In this document: positions 41,862 to 50,601 of the stretch, one piece after another
Numbering within the stretch: position 1 is the stretch's first letter
Layout of the letters: every line of letters begins with the position of its first letter
Source: JBFHRE01 sp041746105
GTDB lineage: Bacteria > Actinomycetota > Acidimicrobiia > Spongiisociales > ZC4RG35
Direction: 5' to 3'
Assembly: GCA_041746105.1 (NCBI GenBank)
Contig: JBGTHP010000003.1
Location: forward strand, 186,001 to 250,000
Length of the DNA: 64,000 bases
Made by a program: the position numbers and the translations under genes
Notes under the pieces: generated by a model
Told to the model about the DNA's origin: nothing
The model's input: the letters and a program-made list of their open reading frames with translations, nothing else
The model's database searches: none

Positions 41862-42940
41862 TGACGGGCCCAATCCGTATTCTCGAGTTGGTCGGGTCTC
41901 CGGAAACGATTGGAGCGCATCATGGGTCGAGCTTTCGCTCCGAAATTCAGGGGTACGCCAAAGGTCGAGTAGCCCTGGCCGCTGCCGGGACCCCATTTGG
42001 ATACTCCGACATCCTGGCGCTGGTCGATGAGACGATCCCCGCCCACCGCGACTATTCGCCCAGCCTCTTCGCCGAGACCGAGGCGCTGGCGGCGGCCGCC
42101 GGGTTGACGATCCCCGAGGCCATCGTCGTCTCGGGATATACCGACGTCCTCGACTTGGTGAGGGCTCGCGCGGGCGTCCCCGTCGCAATCGAGGACAACT
42201 GCACCGCAGTCATGGTTCCCAGCCGGCTTTCTGTCGATGGCGCACTGTTTGCCCAGACCTGGGACATGAACGCCAGCGCCACGCCGCACGTGATCATGCT
42301 CGAACTTGCACCGACCGACCGACCCAAGGCGCTCGTTTTCAGCACGGTGGGATGCGTCGGCCAGATCGGCATGAACGAATATGGCGTATGTGTGGGAATC
42401 AACAACCTCAGCGCGTCAGACGGCAGGCCAGGCGTGACCTGGCCATTCGTGGTAAGACAGGCGCTGGAGCAGACATCGGCCAAAGAGGCGCTCGGAGCGG
42501 TCCTGAACGCACCACTGGCCGGTGGCCACAACTTCCACATTCTCGATCGCGATGGGATCGGGTTCTCTGTCGAAGCGATGCCGACTTCGAGCCATGTCAC
42601 CGAACTCGGAGACGGTTACGTCGTCCGCACCAATCACTGCCTCAGCGGGTCGGGAAAGGCGCGTGAGGCTGAACGACCGCTTCCTCTGCAGGAGAACTCC
42701 GAGCGTCGGTTGGTTCACGCACTGGAGTACCTGAACACCGCTCAGGCCTCGGTCGAATCTCTGATCGAACTCACGAAAGACGAAAGGTCGATCTGCCGTC
42801 ATCCAGAGCCTCCCTACGACTACGAAACCTGTGGAGCGATGGTGATGAAGCCGGACTCGGGTGAATTGTGGGCAGCTTGGGGACGGCCATCCGAAACCGA
42901 GTACGAGGCTTTTCGGCTGCCTGTCACGGAAGCGGCCTAG
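41861..42940 (+). CDS. C45-family (acyl-CoA:6-APA acyltransferase-like) Ntn amidohydrolase/acyltransferase
   Basis: The 359-residue protein matches the C45/IAT pattern: an N-terminal propeptide-like part with GSPETIGAHHGSSFRSEIQGY, and the self-cleavage site EDNCTAVMV with nucleophile Cys114. TWDMNA, NEYGVCVGINNLS and HNFHILDRDG follow. Family members make or hydrolyse N-acyl bonds, such as penicillin side chains and ceramide-like or acyl-amine amides. It starts on the last base of gabD and precedes a GNAT gene and polyamine transporter genes. I infer a role in cleaving or making an N-acylated amine; the true substrate is unknown. Confidence 0.87.
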   Translation: MTGPIRILELVGSPETIGAHHGSSFRSEIQGYAKGRVALAAAGTPFGYSDILALVDETIPAHRDYSPSLFAETEALAAAAGLTIPEAIVVSGYTDVLDLVRARAGVPVAIEDNCTAVMVPSRLSVDGALFAQTWDMNASATPHVIMLELAPTDRPKALVFSTVGCVGQIGMNEYGVCVGINNLSASDGRPGVTWPFVVRQALEQTSAKEALGAVLNAPLAGGHNFHILDRDGIGFSVEAMPTSSHVTELGDGYVVRTNHCLSGSGKAREAERPLPLQENSERRLVHALEYLNTAQASVESLIELTKDERSICRHPEPPYDYETCGAMVMKPDSGELWAAWGRPSETEYEAFRLPVTEAA

Positions 42941-42947
42941 GAATGCG

Positions 42948-43595
42948 ATGAACGAACTCGAATATGTCAACCTCACAGCCGAGTTGGCCCCACTCTGCGC
43001 CGAGCTCGAGCTCAGGGCGTTCCCACACGCCGACCCCGATGATCTCCTGTCTGCTGAAGACCTCGTTGTTTATGCCGCCACTTTTCCGGAAGGGTTTTTT
43101 GTGGCACTCGACGGCGACAGGGTTGCTGGGCAGGCGGGTGGCATATTTCTCGACTTCGACTGGGAACACCCGCAACACACGATTGCCGGAATAACCGGTG
43201 AGCACCAGTGCGGAAACCATGACCCGAACGGGGCCTGGTATTACGGTACGGACATGGTGGTCGATCCTGACTACCGGCGGCGGGGAATTGGCTCGGAGCT
43301 CTACCGCCTGCGTCAACAGTTGGTCAAAAACCACAACAAACGAGGCATCATCGCGGGCGGGCACATGCCCGGTTTTGCGGATCACAAGCACGAATTGAGC
43401 GCTGAAGAGTACGTGGCGAGGGTGGCCGCCCGAGACCTCTACGACTCGACACTTACTTTCCAGATGGACAATGGATTCGAGTTGGCGGGAGTCCTTCCAG
43501 GATATCTCGACGACCCTGAGACCGATTCATATTCCGCCCTGATTGTCTGGCACAACCCGGACTTCGGGCCCAACGACGGCGAAGGGACTGCGTAG
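42948..43595 (+). CDS. GNAT family N-acetyltransferase
   Basis: The 215-residue protein has a GNAT core with AGQAGGIFLDFDW, YGTDMVVDPDYRRRGIGSELYRLRQQLV (acetyl-CoA pyrophosphate loop RRRGIG), and YDSTLTFQMDNGFELAGVLPGY. ATG 42948 lies seven bases after the C45 gene. In this place it may acetylate or sense polyamines, or act on a protein; GNATs are too varied to tell. The polyamine-binding protein gene follows after 44 bases. Confidence 0.85.
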   Translation: MNELEYVNLTAELAPLCAELELRAFPHADPDDLLSAEDLVVYAATFPEGFFVALDGDRVAGQAGGIFLDFDWEHPQHTIAGITGEHQCGNHDPNGAWYYGTDMVVDPDYRRRGIGSELYRLRQQLVKNHNKRGIIAGGHMPGFADHKHELSAEEYVARVAARDLYDSTLTFQMDNGFELAGVLPGYLDDPETDSYSALIVWHNPDFGPNDGEGTA

Positions 43596-43639
43596 TATCG
43601 ATCGGGCTATCCGATGACGGCAACGAGGAGGAACGAGAG

Positions 43640-44854
43640 ATGACAACCATCAGAAGAGTTGGAGGACGACGAACCGGTTCAATGGACGCGATGCTCGCGA
43701 TCGCCGCTCGCAACGGTGTGAGCCGCCGCGACTTTCTGAAACGAGTCGCGGGAACGGGTGCGTTCATGATCGCCGGTCCTTCCCTGATCGCGGCATGTGG
43801 CGGGGACGACTCGGGCTCTGGATCGGGCGGCAGCGGTGAGTTGTTCATCGACAACTGGATCCTCTACATCGACACCACCGAGGACTCTCCCGATGGAACC
43901 TCTACCAAGGATGCCTTCGAAGCCGAGACCGGAATCAACGTCACTTATACCGAGGGCGTGAACAGCAACGAAGAATGGTTCGGCAAGTATCAAGCTCAGT
44001 TGGCCGCCGGGCAGGCCACGGGCTTCGACATCGTGGTTCTGACCGACTTCATGGCGGCGAGGATGATTCGGCTCGGGTATATCGAGACTATCGACCATGC
44101 CAACGTGCCGAACATGGCGAATCTGGCGGACGCCCTGAAGTCGCCGACTTTCGATCCGAATCGGGATTACACCCTTCCGTGGCAGTCCGGCTTCACCGGC
44201 ATCGGTTATGACATCGACCAGACCGGCAGCGACGTCACCACCCTGGACTTCCTGTTCGACCCCGCGTTCAAGGGCAAGATCGGAGTCCTCGACGGATACA
44301 TCGACACCGTGGGTTTGATCATGCTCCACGAAGGCAAAGATCCATCCACGGCCTCACTCGACGACATGCTCGCCAGCACCGAAACCTTGGCGAAGCTCGT
44401 GAGCGACGGGCAGATCCGCCAGGTCTATGGAAACGAATACATCGACGCCCTCATCAACGGCGATCTCTCCGTCGCCTTTTCGTGGTCGGGTGACATCGTG
44501 GCCAACCAGGAAGACAACCCGCAACTGCGCTTCGCCTTCCCGGAGTCGGGGTCGATGATCTGGAACGACAACATGATGATCCCCAAGGGTGCGACCAACA
44601 AGGCCAACGCCGAGAAGTGGATGGACTTTTACTACAGGCCGGAAGTGGCGGCGGAACTCGCCTATTGGGTCTGGTATGTGACTCCGGTGGAGGGAGCCCA
44701 AGAGGCGATGGCCGACATCGATCCCGAGTTTGTCGACCAACCATTGATCTTCCCCGATGCGGCCACCCTCGCAAACGCCCACATCTACCGGGCACTCGAC
44801 GAAGCAGAAGAAACCACCTTGAATGAGGCCGTCGCGGCCGCAACCGGGGTATGA
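43640..44854 (+). CDS. potD: Polyamine-type ABC transporter substrate-binding lipoprotein (PotD/PotF-like), Tat-exported
   Basis: The N-terminus has a Tat motif (SRRDFLKR) and a lipobox-like LIAACG, so it is probably exported folded and lipid-anchored. The mature part has PotD-like blocks FIDNWILYID, EAETGINVTYTEGVNSNEEW, DIVVLTDFMAARMIRLGY, LPWQSGFTGIGYD and FSWSGDIVANQEDNP. A strong ribosome-binding site (GAGGAGGAACGAGAG) precedes the ATG. It delivers spermidine, putrescine or a similar amine to the PotA-PotB-PotC transporter encoded next, all in one overlapping operon. Confidence 0.92.
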   Translation: MTTIRRVGGRRTGSMDAMLAIAARNGVSRRDFLKRVAGTGAFMIAGPSLIAACGGDDSGSGSGGSGELFIDNWILYIDTTEDSPDGTSTKDAFEAETGINVTYTEGVNSNEEWFGKYQAQLAAGQATGFDIVVLTDFMAARMIRLGYIETIDHANVPNMANLADALKSPTFDPNRDYTLPWQSGFTGIGYDIDQTGSDVTTLDFLFDPAFKGKIGVLDGYIDTVGLIMLHEGKDPSTASLDDMLASTETLAKLVSDGQIRQVYGNEYIDALINGDLSVAFSWSGDIVANQEDNPQLRFAFPESGSMIWNDNMMIPKGATNKANAEKWMDFYYRPEVAAELAYWVWYVTPVEGAQEAMADIDPEFVDQPLIFPDAATLANAHIYRALDEAEETTLNEAVAAATGV

Positions 44855-45948
44855 GCGCCGACCCTTCCACCGCCGGCGACGACACTCCGGCGGTGGAATT
44901 GGTCGAAGTCAAGAAGTCCTTCGGGGAGATGGTCGTTGTCAACGACATGAACCTGGCCATCGAAGAGAATCGGTTTTTTGCGGTTCTCGGCCCATCTGGC
45001 TGCGGAAAGACGACGACGCTGCGCATGATCGGCGGGTTCGAGGAGCCCTCGGGTGGAACCATACGGCTCCATGGTGAGGACGTCACGGGTACCAAGCCTT
45101 ATCAGCGGCCGGTCAACACCGTGTTCCAGTCCTACGCGCTGTTCCCGCACCTGACGATCTTCGAGAACGTCGCCTTCGGGTTGCGGCGTCAGGGTGTGGA
45201 CAAGCCTGAGCTTGACAAACGTGTCGGCGAGATGTTGGAACTGGTTCAGCTCGGCAATGCCGGAGGCCGCAAACCGAAGCAACTCTCTGGTGGACAACAA
45301 CAGCGAGTGGCTCTGGCACGAGCGCTGGTAAATCACCCGAGAGTCCTGCTTCTCGACGAGCCGTTGGGAGCGCTCGATCTCAAACTCCGCAAAGAAATGC
45401 AGATCGAACTCAAACGGATCCAGCAGGAAGTCGGAATCACTTTCATCCACGTGACCCATGACCAGGAGGAGGCCATGACGATGGCCGACACCATTGCTGT
45501 AATGAACAAGGGCACGATCGAGAGAATGGGGGAGCCTGCGGAGATTTATGACGATCCACGGACGCCTTTTGTTGCCTCCTTCTTGGGAGCATCGAACCTG
45601 ATGGTGGGGAAGGCCTCAGGATCTGATCGCATCGCCCTCGACGACGGCACTTCGCTCGTGGTCGGGAACCATGGGCGTCGCGAAGGCGAAACCGTCCAGC
45701 TTGGAGTCAGGCCGGAGAAGATACGTCTGGCGTCGGAGCAATCGGAGTTGACCACACCCAACACCATCGGCGGGAAGGTGACCGACGCCTCGTTCATCGG
45801 AGTCAGCACCCACTACCTCATCGACACCGGTCCCGGCGGGGAGATAGCGGTAGTCGTCCAGAATGTCAGTGCAAAGCGGTTTGCACCAGGATCTCAAGTG
45901 ATTCTCGGATGGCAACCGGAGCACGGGTTCGTGGTAGCCGACGCATGA
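44851..45948 (+). CDS. potA: Polyamine ABC transporter ATP-binding protein (PotA-like)
   Basis: The 365-residue ATPase has Walker A GPSGCGKTTT, Q-loop FQSYALFPHLTIFENVAFGLR, the signature LSGGQQQRVALARAL, Walker B VLLLDEPLGALD, and THDQEEAMTMAD. A C-terminal TOBE domain (ASNLMVGKASGSDRI ... VRPEKIRL ... VIVAD-like end) follows. It drives polyamine import. It overlaps both neighbours by four bases (ATGA). Confidence 0.94.
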   Translation: MSADPSTAGDDTPAVELVEVKKSFGEMVVVNDMNLAIEENRFFAVLGPSGCGKTTTLRMIGGFEEPSGGTIRLHGEDVTGTKPYQRPVNTVFQSYALFPHLTIFENVAFGLRRQGVDKPELDKRVGEMLELVQLGNAGGRKPKQLSGGQQQRVALARALVNHPRVLLLDEPLGALDLKLRKEMQIELKRIQQEVGITFIHVTHDQEEAMTMADTIAVMNKGTIERMGEPAEIYDDPRTPFVASFLGASNLMVGKASGSDRIALDDGTSLVVGNHGRREGETVQLGVRPEKIRLASEQSELTTPNTIGGKVTDASFIGVSTHYLIDTGPGGEIAVVVQNVSAKRFAPGSQVILGWQPEHGFVVADA

Positions 45949-46817
45949 GCAATCAGGCTGCCTCCGCGGCAGAGCGGCGCCGGCGCCGAGTCCCTTATCT
46001 GCTTCTCGCTCCAGGGCTCATCTACCTGGTCATCTTCTATGCCGTGCCGATGAGCCAGCTTGTCGTCACCTCGCTCAAGGAAGGCTCGCTCGAGCGTGGT
46101 TACGAGTTCACCGGAAACATCGAGAGTTACGTGGACGTATTTACGACCTATCTGCCACAGCTCCGCAACTCACTCCTCTTTGCCTTTTCGGCGACCGTGA
46201 TGGGACTGTTGATCGCATTTCCACTGGCTTATGCCATCGCCTTCCATACAGGCCGCTGGAAGAACATGTTTCTCCTGCTGTTGCTCATGCCGTTTCTGGT
46301 GCCGTTTCTGCTGCGCACTCTGGCATGGAAGGTGATTCTGGCCGATCAGGGTCTGGTGGTCGGCGGTCTCAAAACGTTGCGCATATTGCCAGAAAGCGGC
46401 CGTCTGTTGGAGACGGGATGGGCGATCCTGGCGGGTCTCATCTACAACTATCTCGCCTTCATGACACTACCGATCTACGTCTCATTGGACAAGATCGACC
46501 CCGCGCTGCTCGAAGCCGCCAACGACCTTTATGCCAATGCCCGAACCGCGTTCCGTAAGGTCACTCTGCCTCTGGCGATGCCCGGTGTCATTTCCGGCAC
46601 CTTGTTGACCTTCATCCCGGCAGCGGGGGACTACGTGAACGTCGAACTTCTCGGCAACCCTCAAAAGACGATGATGGGCAACGTGATCCAGTCGAAGTTT
46701 CTCGTGGTGATCGACTATCCGGCCGCAGCCGCCATCTCGTTCACGCTCATGGCGTTGATCGTGGCGTTGGTGGCGATCTATGTCCGACGGGTGGGGACAG
46801 AGGAGCTGTTGGTATGA
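45945..46817 (+). CDS. potB: Polyamine ABC transporter permease (PotB-like)
   Basis: The 290-residue protein has six hydrophobic segments and the MalF/PotB-type EAA loop EAANDLYANARTAFRKVTLPLAMPGVISG. The N-terminus YLLLAPGLIYLVIFYAVPM is typical. ATG 45945 (MSNQAASAA) overlaps the potA stop; an in-frame start 12 codons earlier lies within potA. It forms the pore with PotC. Confidence 0.94.
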   Translation: MSNQAASAAERRRRRVPYLLLAPGLIYLVIFYAVPMSQLVVTSLKEGSLERGYEFTGNIESYVDVFTTYLPQLRNSLLFAFSATVMGLLIAFPLAYAIAFHTGRWKNMFLLLLLMPFLVPFLLRTLAWKVILADQGLVVGGLKTLRILPESGRLLETGWAILAGLIYNYLAFMTLPIYVSLDKIDPALLEAANDLYANARTAFRKVTLPLAMPGVISGTLLTFIPAAGDYVNVELLGNPQKTMMGNVIQSKFLVVIDYPAAAAISFTLMALIVALVAIYVRRVGTEELLV

Positions 46818-47602
46818 ACAAGGCTCGCTGGTTCTACCGGATCGTGCTCGGCGTGGGTCTTCTGTATCTCTACATACCGGTCGCGATGGTCATCGCCTTT
46901 TCGTTCAATGACCTCACCGGACGCAAGAACGTATCGTGGCAGGGCTTCACACTGAGGCATTGGGCCGATCCCTTCAAAATTCCCAACCTCGCCGATTCGG
47001 TTGTCAACTCCCTGACGATCGGGTTTTTGTCGGCGCTGGTTTCGACGGTGTTGGGCACGATGATCGCGTTGGCATTGGTGCGGTATCGCTTCAAGGGCAG
47101 GGCATCGGCCAACCTCGCTCTTTTCCTGCCGATGGCGAGTCCTGAAGTCGTCATGGGATCGTCGTTACTCGCTCTCTTCATCGTCCTCGGAGCATCCCGC
47201 GGTTATGGAACCGTGCTCATTGCCCACATCCTGTTCAACCTCAGCTACGCGGTGGTGACCGTCCGGGCGAGGATCGTGGGCTTCGACCGCCATCTGGAGG
47301 AGGCCGCCATGGATTTGTATGCCAATGAATGGCAGACGTTCCGCCGCGTCACGCTCCCGATGATCATGCCGGGAGTCGCCGCCGCCTTCATGCTCGCGTT
47401 CGCCCTCAGCTTCGACGATTTCGTGATCACGAACTTCAACTCTGGATCGCTCCAGACCTTCCCTGTTTTTGTTTGGGGAGCGGCCAAGCGTGGGGTGCCG
47501 CCTCAGGTCAACGTGCTCGGGACGATGATTTTTGGGGTTACGGTGTTGGCAATGGTCGTCTACATGGTTCTGTCGGGTCGCAAGATCGCGGCCAAAAAAT
47601 GA
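46814..47602 (+). CDS. potC: Polyamine ABC transporter permease (PotC-like)
   Basis: The 262-residue permease has six hydrophobic segments, the EAA loop EEAAMDLYANEWQTFRRVTLPMIMPGVAA, and the PotC-like LSFDDFVITNFNSGS. ATG overlaps the potB stop and the next GNAT gene overlaps its own stop. It completes the importer with PotA, PotB and PotD. Confidence 0.94.
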   Translation: MNKARWFYRIVLGVGLLYLYIPVAMVIAFSFNDLTGRKNVSWQGFTLRHWADPFKIPNLADSVVNSLTIGFLSALVSTVLGTMIALALVRYRFKGRASANLALFLPMASPEVVMGSSLLALFIVLGASRGYGTVLIAHILFNLSYAVVTVRARIVGFDRHLEEAAMDLYANEWQTFRRVTLPMIMPGVAAAFMLAFALSFDDFVITNFNSGSLQTFPVFVWGAAKRGVPPQVNVLGTMIFGVTVLAMVVYMVLSGRKIAAKK

Positions 47603-48036
47603 GCGAAGAAGTCTCGATCGACGCCGCGATCGAAGTGGACGACGAACTGGTCGAAGTGATGCAGCGGCTGGTCCCTCAGGTCTCCACATCGAGCCTCCCG
47701 CCGACCGCCGAATTCCTGAACTTGATCGTGTCGGATCCGAACGAGGTCTTGTTTCTGGCGCGGGTCAACGGAAAGATCATCGGGGCACTCACGGTTGCAT
47801 TCATCCGTATACCAACAGGACTCAAGGCGTGGGTCGAGGATGTTGTCGTCGACACCTCGATGCGGGGTCTCGGGATCGGAGAGAAGCTGGTACAGGCCGC
47901 GATGGAGGAGGGGACCCGTCGAGGAGTGAAATCGATCGAGCTGACCTCCAATCCCAAGCGTGAGTCCGCCAACCGGCTCTATTTGCGAGTGGGTTTTAAT
48001 CAGCGAGTGACCAACGTTTATCGCTACAAGCCGTGA
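47599..48036 (+). CDS. GNAT family N-acetyltransferase (co-transcribed with pot genes)
   Basis: The 145-residue GNAT has NEVLFLARVNGKIIGALTVAFIRIPTGLKAWVEDVVVD and the acetyl-CoA loop RGLGIGEKLVQAAMEEG, then KSIELTSNPKRESANRLYLRVGF. ATG 47599 overlaps the potC stop. Being in the transporter operon, it may acetylate the imported amine to store or inactivate it; a protein substrate is also possible. The following small gene overlaps it by four bases. Confidence 0.88.
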   Translation: MSEEVSIDAAIEVDDELVEVMQRLVPQVSTSSLPPTAEFLNLIVSDPNEVLFLARVNGKIIGALTVAFIRIPTGLKAWVEDVVVDTSMRGLGIGEKLVQAAMEEGTRRGVKSIELTSNPKRESANRLYLRVGFNQRVTNVYRYKP

Positions 48037-48557
48037 AGCGATCTTGGATCGAAGTGCGCGTCGAACAACTCGACGAGCTCATCGATGAACGAGACCCGAC
48101 ACCTTCGCCGGGCAAGGATCTGAACCCATACGTATCCGAATTCGTGATGTCATGGGCTCGCGAGCTGCCATCTGACCACGAGATCGCCATTCGGGTGCAC
48201 GTCGGCGAGGAAATCGGTCCCAATGCGGCCGCCAAGGCCGAGCAAGCTTTGCAGGCTGCTTTTCAGTGGTCGGTCGGGATGGAAGAGCGCAAGCTCCACG
48301 AACTTTTTCGGGAAGGCAGAATCTCGCTGGCGATTGGACTCGTTGCGCTGGCTTTGTCGCTGGTCGGATCCGAAGGAATTGCCGCGGACGAGGGAGTGAT
48401 GCTGTTCGTGAAAGAGGGATTGGTGGTTGCCGGCTGGGTCGCGATGTGGAAGCCGATGAACATCTACTTCTACGACTGGTGGCCGATCCGTCGGGAGCGG
48501 CGCCTCTACGAACGGCTTGCAAAGGCTCCGGTCGAGGTCAAGGTGGAAACCCAGTGA
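48033..48557 (+). CDS. Hypothetical protein with C-terminal membrane segments
   Basis: The 174-residue protein has a soluble N-terminal half, starting SWIEVRVEQLDELIDERDPTP, with IAIRVHVGEEIGPNAAAKAEQALQAAF. Two hydrophobic helices follow (ISLAIGLVALALSLVG, LVVAGWVAMWKPMNIYFYDWWPI), then a basic C-terminus with RRERRLYERLA. I do not recognise the family. The GTG start overlaps the GNAT stop, so it belongs to the pot operon and may help transport or signalling. Confidence 0.7.
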   Translation: MKRSWIEVRVEQLDELIDERDPTPSPGKDLNPYVSEFVMSWARELPSDHEIAIRVHVGEEIGPNAAAKAEQALQAAFQWSVGMEERKLHELFREGRISLAIGLVALALSLVGSEGIAADEGVMLFVKEGLVVAGWVAMWKPMNIYFYDWWPIRRERRLYERLAKAPVEVKVETQ

Positions 48558-48568
48558 GTCCCGTCGGT

Positions 48569-49138
48569 CTAGATCGCGGTCGCCACCGCAATCAAACCTG
48601 ACCCTGCACCAAGAGCCGACGCCGTGACGAGAGGTATCGCTTCGAGGAGATTGCCAATCGGATAATGGTTTCTTCCTGCAAGGTGAAACAAGGATTGCAT
48701 CCGATGAAGGGCCTGCGCCTTTTGCTGAGGTATGAATGCATGTGCTCTGCGCAACCCGTGAGCGTGCTCTTCCAGTTCGGCGTTTGTCAACGCGAACATT
48801 CCGAGCCCGCCGGGGATGAGAGCGGCGCGCTGCGGCCCGAGGCCGGCGCTGAGGATCGCGGCTGGGGCGATTCCGGGAAGGGCGGAGAACACTGCTGTGA
48901 TGGCCCCCCGACCCCGTTCCTCTGCCAGATCCCAGGTCGCGGATTCCAAGGCGGGATCGGCGCATGCATCGAACAATTCGCTGGGGATTCGGGCACGCCA
49001 GAAGGCATCGAGAAACCCGTCGGCCACCGCGCCGCGACTCGCCACCGATTCAGGGTCTTCGGTCCAGAGCCGCAGGCCCTCTGCCACCGCGTGGTCACCC
49101 AGCCACCGTGTCTGGAGCAACGCGAGGTATTTTGCCAC
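48569..49138 (-). CDS. Hypothetical helical protein, possibly the remnant of a longer gene
   Basis: The 189-residue open frame starts at GTG 49138 with no clear ribosome-binding site. It is Ala/Leu-rich with HEVAKYLALLQTRWL-type helices and a hydrophobic end. In the same frame, 19 codons upstream, is an ATG (49195) that would encode MELTGVWLVFHA, then a TAA (49157-49159), then DASAHE joining the open frame. The pre-stop sequence reads like the same protein (compare 'LLHE.GAS..EV..YL' helices in uncharacterised actinobacterial proteins), so a nonsense mutation is possible. It may be a decayed C-terminal fragment. The function is unknown. Confidence 0.5.
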   Translation of the reverse strand: MAKYLALLQTRWLGDHAVAEGLRLWTEDPESVASRGAVADGFLDAFWRARIPSELFDACADPALESATWDLAEERGRGAITAVFSALPGIAPAAILSAGLGPQRAALIPGGLGMFALTNAELEEHAHGLRRAHAFIPQQKAQALHRMQSLFHLAGRNHYPIGNLLEAIPLVTASALGAGSGLIAVATAI

Positions 49139-49261
49139 CTCGTGCGCCGACGCGTCTTAGGCATGGAAGACCAACCAGACACCGGTCAGTTCCATGATCA
49201 AAGCCTATCGAACGCGACCCACCGAAACATACGTATCCTGTCGGCAGGATCCGCACGATTT

Positions 49262-50284
49262 TCAGATTCCGAGCTTTCTTTCGGCGATGCCGTTGAGCAT
49301 CTCCAAAACCACTCGATTGGCGAGGTAGGCGGTTATCTCCGACTGATCGTAGGCCGGCGCCACTTCCACCACGTCGGCTCCCAATACCGGAAGTTGACGT
49401 GAGATCCGTCGCACCGTGTCGAGGAGTTCTCGCGAGGTCAACCCGCCGGGTTCCGGTGTTCCGGTTCCGGGGGCGAAGCCGGGATCGACGACGTCGATAT
49501 CCACCGAAATGAAAACGCCCTTCGCCCCCCCTTCGAGTGAATATGCGACGGCCTCGTCTACCACCAGGTCCAAACCCCGATCGACAATGTCATTCATCAT
49601 GTAGGTGCGCATCCGTTGTTGCCGCATCCATTCGATGACTTCTGGCTCCGGCCAATAGCCACGGAGCCCGATTTGCACGAAGCGGTGTCCGGGAACGGCG
49701 CCGGACTCGATCAGCCTTCTCATCGGAGTACCGTGACCGTAGAGCTGCCCGTTCTGTCGATCGCCGGTGTCGGCGTGGGCGTCGAAATGAATGAGCGCGA
49801 CCTCGCCGAAGCCGTGAACCTGGGCAACACCGGTGGCGTTGGAAAAGGTCACCGTATGATCGCCGCCGAGGATGATCGGCACCTTGCCTGCGCCCGCCAC
49901 CGTCGCCACTGCCTCGGTGATTCGGTCAAGCGAGATCTCGGTTTGGCCAGGTACGACGTAAACGTCACCGACGTCCACCACTCCGAGCAGCCCAAGCGGG
50001 TCGATTCCGGTTGGCAGATGGGGCCGGTAGCCGTCCATAGCGCCGTAGTCGGCCTCCCGGATGGCGCGGGGCCCAAACCGGGCTCCCGGCCGGTAGGTCG
50101 TTCCCCAGTCGAAGGGGGCGCCCATGATCACCACTTCCGACGGATCGTCTGCCAGCTCGTCGAATCGTCGTGCCGGAACCCCCAGAAACGACTGTCGCGA
50201 AGCAAAACTGACATATTCGGCCGACGCGAACGGAATCTGTTTGGCGCGCTCTTCGTAGGGTCGGGAGACGGGAGTCTGGTCCAT
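49262..50284 (-). CDS. speB: Agmatinase-family ureohydrolase
   Basis: The 340-residue protein has all manganese ligands of the arginase/agmatinase fold: His143 (GGDHTVT), Asp168, His170 and Asp172 (DAHAD), and Asp262 and Asp264 (DIDVVDPGFAPGTGTPEPGG). Such enzymes release urea from agmatine (to putrescine), guanidinobutyrate (to GABA), or guanidino compounds. Substrate selectivity cannot be read by eye. The neighbouring polyamine transporter, GabT and GabD fit either agmatine or guanidinobutyrate. It is longer than E. coli SpeB (306) because of an N-terminal extension. Confidence 0.92.
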   Translation of the reverse strand: MDQTPVSRPYEERAKQIPFASAEYVSFASRQSFLGVPARRFDELADDPSEVVIMGAPFDWGTTYRPGARFGPRAIREADYGAMDGYRPHLPTGIDPLGLLGVVDVGDVYVVPGQTEISLDRITEAVATVAGAGKVPIILGGDHTVTFSNATGVAQVHGFGEVALIHFDAHADTGDRQNGQLYGHGTPMRRLIESGAVPGHRFVQIGLRGYWPEPEVIEWMRQQRMRTYMMNDIVDRGLDLVVDEAVAYSLEGGAKGVFISVDIDVVDPGFAPGTGTPEPGGLTSRELLDTVRRISRQLPVLGADVVEVAPAYDQSEITAYLANRVVLEMLNGIAERKLGI

Positions 50285-50368
50285 GACGCCAACACGCTAA
50301 CCGACGTAGGGCGCCCAGGATTCGATTCCGATGTGCAAGAATCGCCACGTCAAGCACACTGGAGCGAT

Positions 50369-50596
50369 ATGAGCGACGCCGAATCGAGCGGTCCCCACGA
50401 TGACATCCGGATGGCCAAAGCCGTAGCCAGAGGAGTTGTGATCGGATTACCCGTCGCTCTCGTGGGTTTGACCTTGGTCGTATCTTGGATGACGGGTCAC
50501 GATCTGATCAGCTCGTTTGCCACCGCCGTCCTGCCAGGGACCCTGCTCGGGGTGTTCTTTGGAGGTTTTGTCGGCATGGTCAAAACGATGGGGTGA
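50369..50596 (+). CDS. Small membrane protein with two hydrophobic helices
   Basis: The 75-residue protein has an acidic start (MSDAESSGPHDD), then GVVIGLPVALVGLTLVVSWM and FATAVLPGTLLGVFFGGFVG. GGAG lies four bases before the ATG. It is divergent from the agmatinase gene and convergent with the aldehyde dehydrogenase gene. I do not recognise the family. Confidence 0.68.
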   Translation: MSDAESSGPHDDIRMAKAVARGVVIGLPVALVGLTLVVSWMTGHDLISSFATAVLPGTLLGVFFGGFVGMVKTMG

Positions 50597-50601
50597 ATTG
50601 A

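Noticed and set aside
49157..49159. Programmed readthrough or recoding at TAA
   Set aside because: There is no known signal for recoding, and TAA is not used for selenocysteine or pyrrolysine. A nonsense mutation or a downstream GTG start is simpler.
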